From Prionace glauca (taxonomy: Eukaryota > Chordata > Chondrichthyes > Carcharhiniformes > Carcharhinidae): a stretch of DNA of 64,000 nucleotides. A program made the position numbers and the translations under genes. Below the pieces are notes generated by a model. It ran no database searches. It saw nothing but the letters and a program-made list of their open reading frames with translations, and was not told the origin of the DNA. This document shows positions 55,690 through 64,000 of this stretch, piece after piece. Position 1 is the stretch's first letter; every line of letters begins with the position of its first letter. Location of the stretch: the NCBI GenBank assembly GCA_037974335.1, contig CM075760.1:35039609-35103608 (forward strand), in the 5' to 3' direction.

Positions 55690-56510
55690 GATGGCAGTTA
55701 GGGCAGTGATATGCTCCTCCTATTAGATGTGGGAGATTAGGGAACTTTCTAGTCCCTGGCGACTATATTTGTGTGAAGTGTGACCAGCTGCAGTTCCTCA
55801 CAAACCCCATGGTTCGGTTCGAGCAGCAGCTGGAAACACTCTTACTGGATCCAGGGTGAGGTAGACAAATGGGTACAAAATTGGCTTGATGACGGAAGCC
55901 AGAGGATGGTTCTAGAGGGTTGTTTTTCAAACTGGAGGCCTGTGACCAGCAGTGTGTCTCAGCGATCAGTGTTGGGTACACTGTTGTTTGTCAGTTATGT
56001 TAATGATTTGGATGATAATATAGGGGGCATGGTTAGTAAGTTTGTAGATGACACCAAGATTGGTGACATACTGGACAGAGAAGAAGGTTAATACGGATTG
56101 CAACGGGATCTTTATCAATTGGGCCAGTGGACTGGTGAACGGAAGATGGAGTTTTATTTAGAGGGATGCGAGGTGATCCATTTTGGTCAATCAAATCAGG
56201 ACAGAACTTATTCATTTAATGGAATGGTGTTGTAGGCTGTTATAGAACAAAAATATCTAGCAGTACAGGTTCGTAGCAGAGTCACGGGCGGACAGAGTGG
56301 TGAAGAAGGCATTCGGCATGCTTGGTTTCATCTGTCAGAACATTGAATACAGGAGTTGGGATGTCTTGTTGAAGTTGCACAAGACATTAGTAAGACCACA
56401 CTTGGAATACTGTGTACAATTCTGGTCACCCTATTATAGAAATGATAACATTAAACTAGAAAGAGTGCAGAAAAGATTTACTAGGATGCTGCCAGGACAT
56501 GTATACAGAT
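55690..56510 (+). mobile_element. LINE fragments, up to the ORF2 C-terminal region
   Basis: Pieces include GTGTGACCAGCTGCAGTTCC (5' region type), an RT part with VSYVNDLDDNIGGMVSKFVD and DDTKIGD, and [16 protein letters not shown]. It is broken and ends in a degenerate (CA)-rich tract (56500-56680). Confidence 0.7.
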
Positions 56511-56737
56511 ATACACAATCTCAGACAAACAGCTACAGAGAAACTAACAGACACACACAAACACATACACGAGCAAACACAGACATGCCCACAAAAACAT
56601 AGACTCACATACACACAAGAACTGGCCCACGCAGACATACAACTATCACACACACCCTCACAAACACAGAGATAAACTGAGACAATGACCAGTTGATGTT
56701 AATCTCTAATCCACCTGCTGGGAACTAAATTAATGTG

Positions 56738-58065
56738 AGAAGTCTCACAACACCAGGTTAATTTCCAACAGGTTTATTTGGTAGAAAAAGCCACTAGCTT
56801 TCAGAGCGGTGTTCCTTCATCAGATCAGTGGGAGTTCTGTTCACAAGCAGGGCATAGAAAGACACAAGCCCAATTTACAAAATTATGGTTGGAATGAGAG
56901 TCTTTACAGGTTATCAAGTCTTAAAGATACAGACAATATGAGTTGGGAGAGGGTTAAACAAGTTTAAAGAGATGTGCATTGTCTCCAGCCAGGACAGTAA
57001 GTGAGATTTTGCAAGAGCAAGGAAAGCCATGGAGATTACAGATAGTGTGACATGAACCCAAGATCCCGGTTCAGGCATCCTCATGTGTCTAGAATTTGGC
57101 TTTCAGTCTCTGCTCAGCGACTCTGTGCTGTCGTGTGTCGTGAAGGCCGCATTGGAGAAAGTGAATCCGAAGATCAGAGGCCGAATGCCCCTGACCGCTG
57201 AAGTGTTCCCGGACAGGATGAGAATACTCTTGAGTGGTGATTATGAGTGGTTTTCATTCAACCATTGTGGTAGCGTCTGCATCATCTCCCCAATGTACCA
57301 TGCTCTGGACATTCTTTCCTGCAGCATGGTGCACATTCTGGTGGATGGTGAATGGTGTTCTACGTGAGACTGTACCCTCAACACTTGATTACTTGTAAAG
57401 ACTCGCGGTGGGTTGTGCGAGGACTACTCTTGGATGTTGCTTCGAGAGTAGCCTAGTGCTTCACGTCGTCAGTGTACGCTTAAACTGGACCAATTAACAG
57501 GCAACACAACAGCTCAGTGACTATCACTGTTTGCGGTCCAGTTACAGGGACCGGGGTCGGATCTCCGTCTTGGGTGAGTGTCTGTGGGAGTTTGAACATC
57601 CTCCCCGTGCTTGTGTGGATTTTCTCCGGGTGCTCCTGTTTCCTCCCACACCCCCAAAACGTGTTTTTAGGCTAAATTGGATCTCCCTTAATCTGATGCA
57701 TATATAATTCCCTAAATTTGCACCCCTGTATTGTGGAACACACTAGATGTAGATAAAAGCCGCAGGTAGGAGAAGGATTGGAATGAGGCACTCACCGACT
57801 GTTAAAATGGGCGGAGCGGGCTTGTAGGGCCGAAGGGCCTGTTTCCTGAGCTGTGTTGTTCTTTTCTTCTTTGACACGCATTCCAACCATTAGTTTGCAA
57901 ATTAAGTTTGTATTTTTATATGCCCTGTTTGTGAACAGAACTACCACTTATCTGACAAAGGAGCAGCACTCCGAAAGATTTTGCTACCAAATAAACCTGT
58001 CGGACTTTAACCTGGTGTTGTGAGACTTTTTACTGTGTTTAGCCCAGTCCAACGCCGGCATCACC
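56738..58065. mobile_element. Long-inverted-repeat (foldback) element, ~1.3 kb
   Basis: The left end (AGAAGTCTCACAACACCAGG.., TTTCCAACAGGTTTATTTGG, ACTAGCTTTCAGAGCGG) is mirrored by the right end at about 57945-58065 (AGCACTCCGAAAGATTTTGC, CAAATAAACCTGTCGGACTT, AACCTGGTGTTGTGAGACTT). The interior has non-TIR sequence (56850-57370), and a LINE/SINE-like tail (about 57390-57880, GTAGGGCCGAAGGGCCTGTT) is inserted near the right end. The interior may descend from a coding element; I could not name it. Confidence 0.75.
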
Positions 58066-58326
58066 ACGTCATCACTAAAACCATAACAGAAGTTAATCTA
58101 AAGCTCGTGAAATGAGAAAATGTATAAATATACCCCATAGCTCAGAATGGGAGTGCAATTAATGATTTCTCGGTTGTCCATGATCTTTGAACAAATACAG
58201 AATTGGAGAGATTATAATATTTGAATTGTAATATCTAATGTATAATGTATCTGGGAACAGAGTGGATTTGACACAGGCTGGAAGACAGACTGAGGTAATG
58301 AGATTGAAGCGGCTGTTCAGAGTGAA

Positions 58327-58545
58327 TGAACATAGAACATTACAGCGCAGAACAGGCCCTTCGGCCCACGATGTTGCGCCGACCAATTTTTTTTTAAAAA
58401 AACACTGACCCACTAATCTAAACCAATCCCTTTTCGTCCATAAACCTATCCACAGATCTCTTAAACGCCCCCAAACTAGGCGCATTTACAACCGCAGCAG
58501 GCAGGGCATTCCAATCCCTCACCACCCTCTGGGTAAAGAATGGGT
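58327..58545 (-). mobile_element. LINE 3' end, truncated
   Basis: Sister copy of 41545-41995 (shares TTACAGCGCAGAACAGGCCC, GATGTTGCGCCGACCA), with a poly-A/T expansion near 58388. It continues into unrelated GA-rich sequence at 58546. Confidence 0.8.
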
Positions 58546-58739
58546 TTGTTGCAGAGAAGGATGCATGGATGGGAAAGAGAGAGCTGGATGGAGAGAAAGA
58601 GGGAGAGTGAGATGGATGGAGGAGTAGATAGATGGATAGGAGTGAATGTGAGAAGTTTCCAGTTGAAAAGGTTCCCAGGGTCTCTGAGCAGCTGAACTGA
58701 GGAAGTCTTTGGGCAGAGACTGTGCTGTTTTTATTTCCC

Positions 58740-59500
58740 TTCCTGGCCACCAGAGGTCGCTGTAACACGCCCGGACGCTGCTCCGCCCAGTGTCACCTCT
58801 TGCCCACTCCGGCCCGGCCGCTGATCGTTGGCGGAAGATCCGGGTCCTGCAGAGAGGCGGGGCCAGCCGCCATATTTCCGTTACGTCACCATCAGCCCCT
58901 CCCCCCGTTGAGGAAAAACCGACGGTTCAGAAATGTAGAAAGAGAGAGAAATTCCCACCCGAAAATCCCGCCCGGAGCGGAATTAAAATTAAATAAAATA
59001 CATATTTTTATAAAGAGGCAGGTGGCGGAACCGCGCATGTGCTGTAGTATTTTCCCAGAGCGCACCGCGCGGGTGTGATTGAAAAACAGACGCAATAAAA
59101 AAAAACGATTTTCCCGAATGGAGAAGGAACCGAAAGTCTGACGGGTGAGGATGTGAATAATAATCATCAAGATTCAAAATATTAAAATTAAAATGTAACT
59201 GTCTGGGCGCATGTGCGGGAGGGGAATTCCCCAACAGTGCAGCGCGCGGGACGCCGTCTCCCCTGGCAACGCAAGATGGCCACCGGCCGTCTCCCCTGGC
59301 AACGCAAGATGGCTGCGGGCGGTGGGTGTGATTGTGGCGCAGGCGCAGTGAGATCTGCCTGCAGCCCATTGTCCAGATTGCCCCCCAGTGGATGTGGTGG
59401 GGATGGTGCAGCAGATGGAGCAACAATCCCAGTTTCAATGGGGGGAGAGAAGCTGCAATGTTGTTCACTCCTCTCCGCAGTCTCAGCATTGCAGAGTGTT
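58740..59500. promoter_or_regulatory. CpG-island promoter region
   Basis: By eye CpG-rich compared with all flanks. Motifs: TTACGTCACC (CRE-like), GCCGCCATATTT, GCGCATGTGC twice (NRF1-like, near 59031 and 59207), and a 33 bp module repeated in tandem at about 59250-59315 holding CCCTGGCAACG (RFX half-site like) and CAAGATGGC (YY1). The direction and the gene served are not evident; a donor-like GACG|GGTGAGG at about 59140 could end a non-coding first exon on the plus strand. It could also belong to a dispersed element, since similar modules may recur elsewhere in shark genomes. Confidence 0.55.
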
Positions 59501-60275
59501 TAGAGACACACAGTACGAGGGGAGTTGGGCTTAAGGGGAGGAGGGAGAGGTTTAACACAGATATTAGAGGGAGGTTTTTCACACAGAGGGTAGTGGGGAT
59601 ATGCAATGCTCTGCCAAGTAAGGTGGTGGAGGCAAACACGCTAGAGTTGTTTAAGAGTAACTTAGACAGGCACATGAGTGAGTTGGAGATGGATGGATAT
59701 AGGAGATTGTTTTAAATAAGGGTCATTCGCATTGGGGCGTCCCTGGTAGGGTAAATGGATCTGGTACAATGATAATGCTTTCTTTTCTCTTTTTCATTCA
59801 CTGGTTTTAAGTCGGTCCGCCTTGTGTCCAACGAGGGGCATACATGCGATGGGTCGTACTTGGGCTGCTCTTGGTTGTTCGAGATTGGCCCAGTGCTTCA
59901 TGTCGTTAGTGTGTGCCTAAACTGGACCAGATGCTGGGCAAGATGACAGCTCAGTGACTATCACTGATTGCTGTGCAGACACATGGATTTGGGCCGGTGC
60001 CTGGGGGAGTTTGCGCATTCTCCCCGTGCTTGCGTGGGTTTTCTCCGGGTGCTCCGGTTTCCTCCCACACCCCAAAGATGTGCTAATAGGCTGATTGGCA
60101 GTAATAAGTTCTCCCAAAATTAGTTTCCCTCAATGTGGATGGCCATAAAAAATTAGATAAGGGTCATGGGTGAAGGGGGGGACTGGTGGTGTTAAGATGG
60201 TGGTGCGGGCTCGTTGGGCCGAAGGGCCTGTTTCCCGGGCTGCTTTTTTTCTTTGTTCTTTGTTCTTTGTTCTTA
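59501..60275 (+). mobile_element. LINE 3' end with SINE-like 3' UTR
   Basis: Open frame to about 59712 with FNTDIRGRFFTQRVVGICNA; then a 3' UTR with a SINE-like module (GGGGGAGTTTGCGCATTCTC, GGGTGCTCCGGTTTCCTCCC) and tail CGTTGGGCCGAAGGGCCTGT followed by (TTCTTTG)n. Same subfamily as 20649-21787. Confidence 0.8.
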
Positions 60276-60311
60276 AACAAGAGGGTGCATTGTCACAGCG
60301 GCACCTTAACC

Positions 60312-60835
60312 TGCAGTTAAAGTTTATTATTAGTGTCACTAATAAGTCGGCTTACATTAACACTGCAATGCAATTCCTGTGAAAATTCCCGAGTCGCCAC
60401 ATTCCTGTTCGGATGCACTTTCGGAGAATTTAGCATGGCCAATGCATCTAACCAGCACGTCTTTCGGACTGCTGGAGGAAACCAGAGCATCTGGAAGAAA
60501 CCCATGCAGACATGGGGAGAATGTGCAAACTCCACACAGACAGTGACCCAAGCCGGGAATCGAATTTGGGGCCCTAGCGCTGAGAGGCAGCATTGCTAAC
60601 CACCGTGCCACTGTGCTGCAACACTCTCCCCCAGATATCAAACTACCCACCCCCGTTAAAATCATAAAATCCCAACAGTGCATCAAGTCTATATCAACAG
60701 AGCATTTTACCCTACTCCCGTAACCCCACAATACTCTCTATTCCCCCTAACCTTCACATGTTTGGACATTAAGGGAGAATTTAGCATGGTCAATCCAGCT
60801 AACCTGCCCATCCTTCAGACCCCACAGATATTCTG
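60312..60835 (-). mobile_element. tRNA-derived SINE (HE1-like), full copy plus fragment
   Basis: 60312-60620 reads in reverse from head (GTGGCACGGTGGTTAGCAAT) to tail (TAATAATAAACTTTAACTG). 60660-60830 is a second partial copy (TCCAGCTAACCTGCCCATCC). Both are decayed only slightly. Confidence 0.8.
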
Positions 60836-61490
60836 GTCATCCTGTTATAAAAAGGATATTATTAAACTGTAAAGAATGCAGAAAAGATTTACTAGGATGC
60901 TACTGGGACTTGATGCTACTGGGAGTTATCAGGAGAAGCTGGATAGACTGTGACTTTTTTCACTGGAGCTTAGGAGGCTGAGGGGTAAAGGTCTATAAAA
61001 TAATGAGGGGCACAGATCAGCTCGATAGTCAATATCTTTTCCCAAATGTAGGGGAGTCTAAAACTAGAGGGCTTGGATTCAGATGGGAGGGGAAAGATAC
61101 AAAAGTGTCCAGGGGAGCATTTTTTTTTTCACACAGAGGGTGGTGAGTGTCTGGAACAAGCTGCCAGATGTAGTCGTAGAGATGGGTACAATTTTGTCTT
61201 TTAAAATGCATTTAGACAGTTACATGGGTGTGATGGGTACAGAGGGATATGGGCCAAATACAAGCAATTGGGATTAGCTTAGGGTTTTTTAAAAAGGGCA
61301 GCATGGAGCAGTTGGGCTGGAGGGCCTGTTTCCATGCTGTAAACCTCTATGACTCTATATGGGAGGAACATGAAAACCCCACAAAGACAATGACAAAAGG
61401 CTGGAATTGAACACGGGTCCTTGGCACTAGGAGGCTGCAGTGCTAACACTGTGCTAATGCGCTGCCACTCCGGCAAATGTATTTGGAGGG
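60836..61490 (+). mobile_element. LINE 3' end (+) with SINE head fragment (-) at its end
   Basis: LINE tail GGAGGGCCTGTTTCCATGCT..CTCTATGACTCTATAT. The adjoining 61360-61480 is a minus-strand SINE 5' part (GGCTGGAATTGAACACGGGT). Confidence 0.75.
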
Positions 61491-61679
61491 AGCACAGTAC
61501 AGGTGGGGATGGGGGGTGGGGAGGTGGGAAGAATTCTGACTCACTTTGATGAGGGGAAGGGTGGAAATCAGAAAAAAAATCAGCTTTGCCTCACCATCTT
61601 CCCTCACTCCTGCTCTTGTTACTAATTAAAAACCTGCTCACTCCTCCATTCTGCCCATCAATAGGGCAAACAGAAAGCA

Positions 61680-62215
61680 GGGAAAAGGTTGTGGCACAGA
61701 AAGAGGCCATTCAGCCATTCACATCTTCACCAGCTTGGAAAATAAAGACTAGCCCTTCATTCTAATCCCACTTTCCAGCGATCCAGCCCCGAGCCCCGCT
61801 TTCTACAGGTTCCAGCATTTCAGCTATAGATCTGTGTGTGAGGCGAGTGAGCCAAGAGATTTCTATCTGAACCATCAGTTTAGGCAGCAAATTCCAGACA
61901 CCCACCATCCCTTGAATGAGAACCTTCTTCCCAATGCCCCTTCTAATCCTTCCACCAATCACTTTATATCTGTGCAGGCCCCACTAACCCCCTCCCAACC
62001 ATTACCACGCATCACCCCATGTCCCCCCCCCCCCCCCACCCCGATCCCCACCCACCCACAATAAATGACCTCTCTCTGCTCAGGGGAAACAAGCCTTTTC
62101 TATCCACCCTGTCATGGCTTCCACATAATTTTGGACACCTCAGTTCGGTCCCCCTCAGCCTCCTCTGCTCTGGGGAAACAAACCTTGCCATTCCAATCTT
62201 TCCTCATCACCACAA
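61680..62215 (-). mobile_element. LINE-derived fragment, reverse orientation
   Basis: GAAAGAGGCCATTCAGCCAT, TCTGAACCATCAGTTTAGGC, GACACCCACCATCCCTTGAA, like other reverse LINE 3' ends. It contains a poly-C tract at 62025-62040. Confidence 0.6.
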
Positions 62216-62545
62216 TCTGGGCCTTGTATCAGTAATCTCTGCCCTAAACCTCTCTCAGTTATAACAATCTGGACCTTGTATCAGTAATGTCTGCCCTAAA
62301 CCTCTCTCAGTTATTACAATCTGGACCTTGTTTTAGTAAACTCTGCCCTGAACCTCTCTCAGTTATTAAAATGTGGGCCTTGCATCAGAAAACTCTGCTC
62401 TGAACCTCTCTCAGTTATTTTAGTCTGAGCCTAGTATCAGTATTCTTTGTTGTAAACCTCTCTGAGTTATTACAATCCGGGTCCTGTACCAGTAAACTCT
62501 GCCCGAAACCTCTCTCAGTTATTACAATCTAGACCTTAAGCAGAG
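62216..62545. repeat. ~54 bp minisatellite, about 6 copies
   Basis: Unit ACAATCTGGACCTTGTATCA then GTAATCTCTGCCCTAAACCT and CTCTCAGTTATT, diverging between copies. Confidence 0.9.
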
Positions 62546-63275
62546 GACACAAAGATTTAATATAATTGACAACAGATTTGAAGGGGGTGATAAGGACATT
62601 TTTTTACACAATCATATGATCTGGAATGCACAAACTGACAGGTGCTCGAAGCAGGTTTAATAGTAAGTTTAAAAGGAAATTGGATAAATATTGACGGAGT
62701 TATGGTGAATGGGATTAATTCGATAGTTCACTCATCTTTTTGTCATTTTGAATGTTTCTCCCTTAAGTTTTAATATTTGATCTTTTCAGTCACAATGTGT
62801 CTGAAACAAAAGATTAAACCATTGGGTTTGATGAGCTGTCAGTTCTGTTTCCTATGTGTCTGTGTAAATTGAGAACTGCAGATAACCATGAGAAGGAACT
62901 GATTATTTTCAGTTCCTCTAACAGATATACCTCAGATATCAGAAATCTCAGGAGATTCTCATGCCCTCAGTATTCTCGCCACAAATATAACAGCTCTCAG
63001 TCAGGCTGAGTCAGTCACATGTGTCTCTGTTATAATGTTTCCACTTCTATTTCATCACTCACTTCCCAGTGACACTCACCATAAGACAGACAGTTTAAAA
63101 TATCATTGCTCCCTTACATCTTCTCCTCCTATTGTAATCGGATGTTTGTTGGGCCTCTTGTCTCCTTTAAGGTCAGATTACCTGCAGTTCAAATGACCTC
63201 AGAGACACTGAAACCAACCTTTGTGATTAATATTATACCAGACTCCAGTCAGCCCCAGGAGCTGCAGTTGTAAAA
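62546..63275. other. LINE remnant (62546-62730), then unrecognised
   Basis: The remnant has AAGCAGAGGACACAAAGATT..GGAAATTGGATAAATATTGA. The rest up to 63275 is not recognised. Confidence 0.5.
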
Positions 63276-63680
63276 TACAGTAAGAAGTCTCACCACACCA
63301 GGTTTAAGTTCAACCAGCTTATTTGATAGTAAAGCTTGTGGGATTACTTCACTCAAAGGGTGGTGAATCTCTGGAATTCTCTGCCCGTTGAAGTGGTGGA
63401 GGCTGCCTCGTTAAATATTTTTAAGAAACGGGTTGATGGGTTTTTGATAAGAGAGGGGATTAAGGGTTATGGGGAGAGGGCGGGAAGGTGGAGCTCAGTC
63501 ACGACAGATCAGCCATGATCTTATTGAATGGCGGGGCAGGCTCGAAGGGCCAGATGGCCTACTCCTGCTCCTATTTCTTATGTTCTTAAATAAATTGGTT
63601 GAACTTCAACCTGCTGTTGTGAGACTTCTTACTGTGTTTACCCCAGTTCAACGCCAGCATCTCTAAGTCATGACTACCAT
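63276..63680. mobile_element. Foldback element carrying a LINE 3' end
   Basis: The left end is ACAGTAAGAAGTCTCACCAC..AACCAGCTTATTTGATAG, and the right end is ATAAATTGGTTGAACTTCAACC..GAGACTTCTTACTGTGTTTA. Between them lies a plus-strand LINE 3' end (63340-63590; encodes YFTQRVVNLWNSLPVEVVEA, tail CGAAGGGCCAGATGGCCTAC). Confidence 0.75.
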
Positions 63681-64000
63681 CGACATTGGTAGACATTGGC
63701 AGAATTGGAATAGCTGACAGGTTATTGTTTGATACTGACAGTGGCAGAGTAACACACACTGGAATTTAAATACATTATATCAATAGACCATGACTCAGTC
63801 ACACTATCAAATGAAACCTAAACTTTGGTTATGGTGCACTGGATACTGACTGGATTATCATTACATTGGATGTAATGCTGTGTTCACTAACATACTGCAA
63901 TGTGACTCTTATTATGTGAACAAACACTGTTTATGTTTCACTCAGAGTCAGTCAGTGTTTTGCTGTGTTTTCTCTGTGCTCCATCTCCACTCTGATTGGA
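63681..64000. other. No feature recognised
   Basis: Nothing supported up to the window end. Confidence 0.5.

Noticed and set aside
59213-59715. Plus-strand frames with LPWQRKMA repeats in the CpG island
   Set aside because: GC-rich frame opened by the 33 bp duplication and continuing into a LINE; no support for translation.

Overview
The window looks like genomic DNA of a cartilaginous fish, most likely a shark. Three things point there. First, a T-cell receptor delta constant gene lies downstream of an immunoglobulin V segment of the NAR (new antigen receptor) type, which is known only from cartilaginous fishes. Second, tRNA-derived SINEs resembling the shark HE1 type, CR1/Jockey-like LINE 3' ends and long-inverted-repeat elements are scattered everywhere. 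Third, the genes are small exons spread over introns full of minisatellites. Nothing bacterial is present.

Layout. From 1 to about 18.5 kb the minus strand carries part of the meiotic cohesin kleisin REC8. Six exons can be read, at 15944-15874, 12337-12191, 10261-10195, 5874-5771, 4402-4354 and 2746-2692, and all their splice phases agree. The first exons would lie to the right and the C-terminal exons to the left of the window. The introns hold two arrays of a ~71 bp minisatellite, a 2.6 kb array of a ~27 bp minisatellite, LINEs and SINEs. A 100 bp run of N (18474-18573) marks an assembly join, so linkage of REC8 to everything on its right depends on that join.

From 18.6 to 41.5 kb there is one clear plus-strand gene, a GPR139-like G-protein coupled receptor exon (24.1-25.1 kb). 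Two tRNA-like genes (Val-TAC, degenerate; Gln-TTG) follow, and the rest is decayed LINE/SINE sequence, microsatellites and unrecognised sequence.

From 42.1 to 55.4 kb, on the minus strand, lies the most interesting system: a complete-looking NAR-TCR cluster, the doubly rearranging TCR delta chain of sharks. In transcription order it has a leader exon (55350-55308), a NAR-like V (55159-54878), a D flanked by 12-bp-spacer signals on both sides (54462-54447), a NAR-type J with a 23-bp-spacer signal (54069-54011), a leaderless supporting TCR V (48547-48242) with a 23-bp signal, a delta-type J with a 12-bp signal (47804-47742), and three TRDC exons (45778-45467, 42794-42732, 42251-42142). All splice junctions are phase 1. 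The transcript would therefore read leader / NAR VDJ / supporting VJ / C-delta / hinge with cysteine / transmembrane segment carrying the conserved Arg and Lys. After the supporting V, the 23-bp recombination signal is present three times in tandem.

From 55.5 to 64 kb there are LINEs, a ~1.3 kb long-inverted-repeat element, a CpG-island promoter near 58.74-59.50 kb with a duplicated YY1/RFX-like module, and a 54 bp minisatellite.

REC8 and TRA/TRD are also on the same chromosome arm in human (14q11.2-q12), so this window may preserve an ancient linkage. Family identifications rest on motif recall and exon logic only; no database search was possible.
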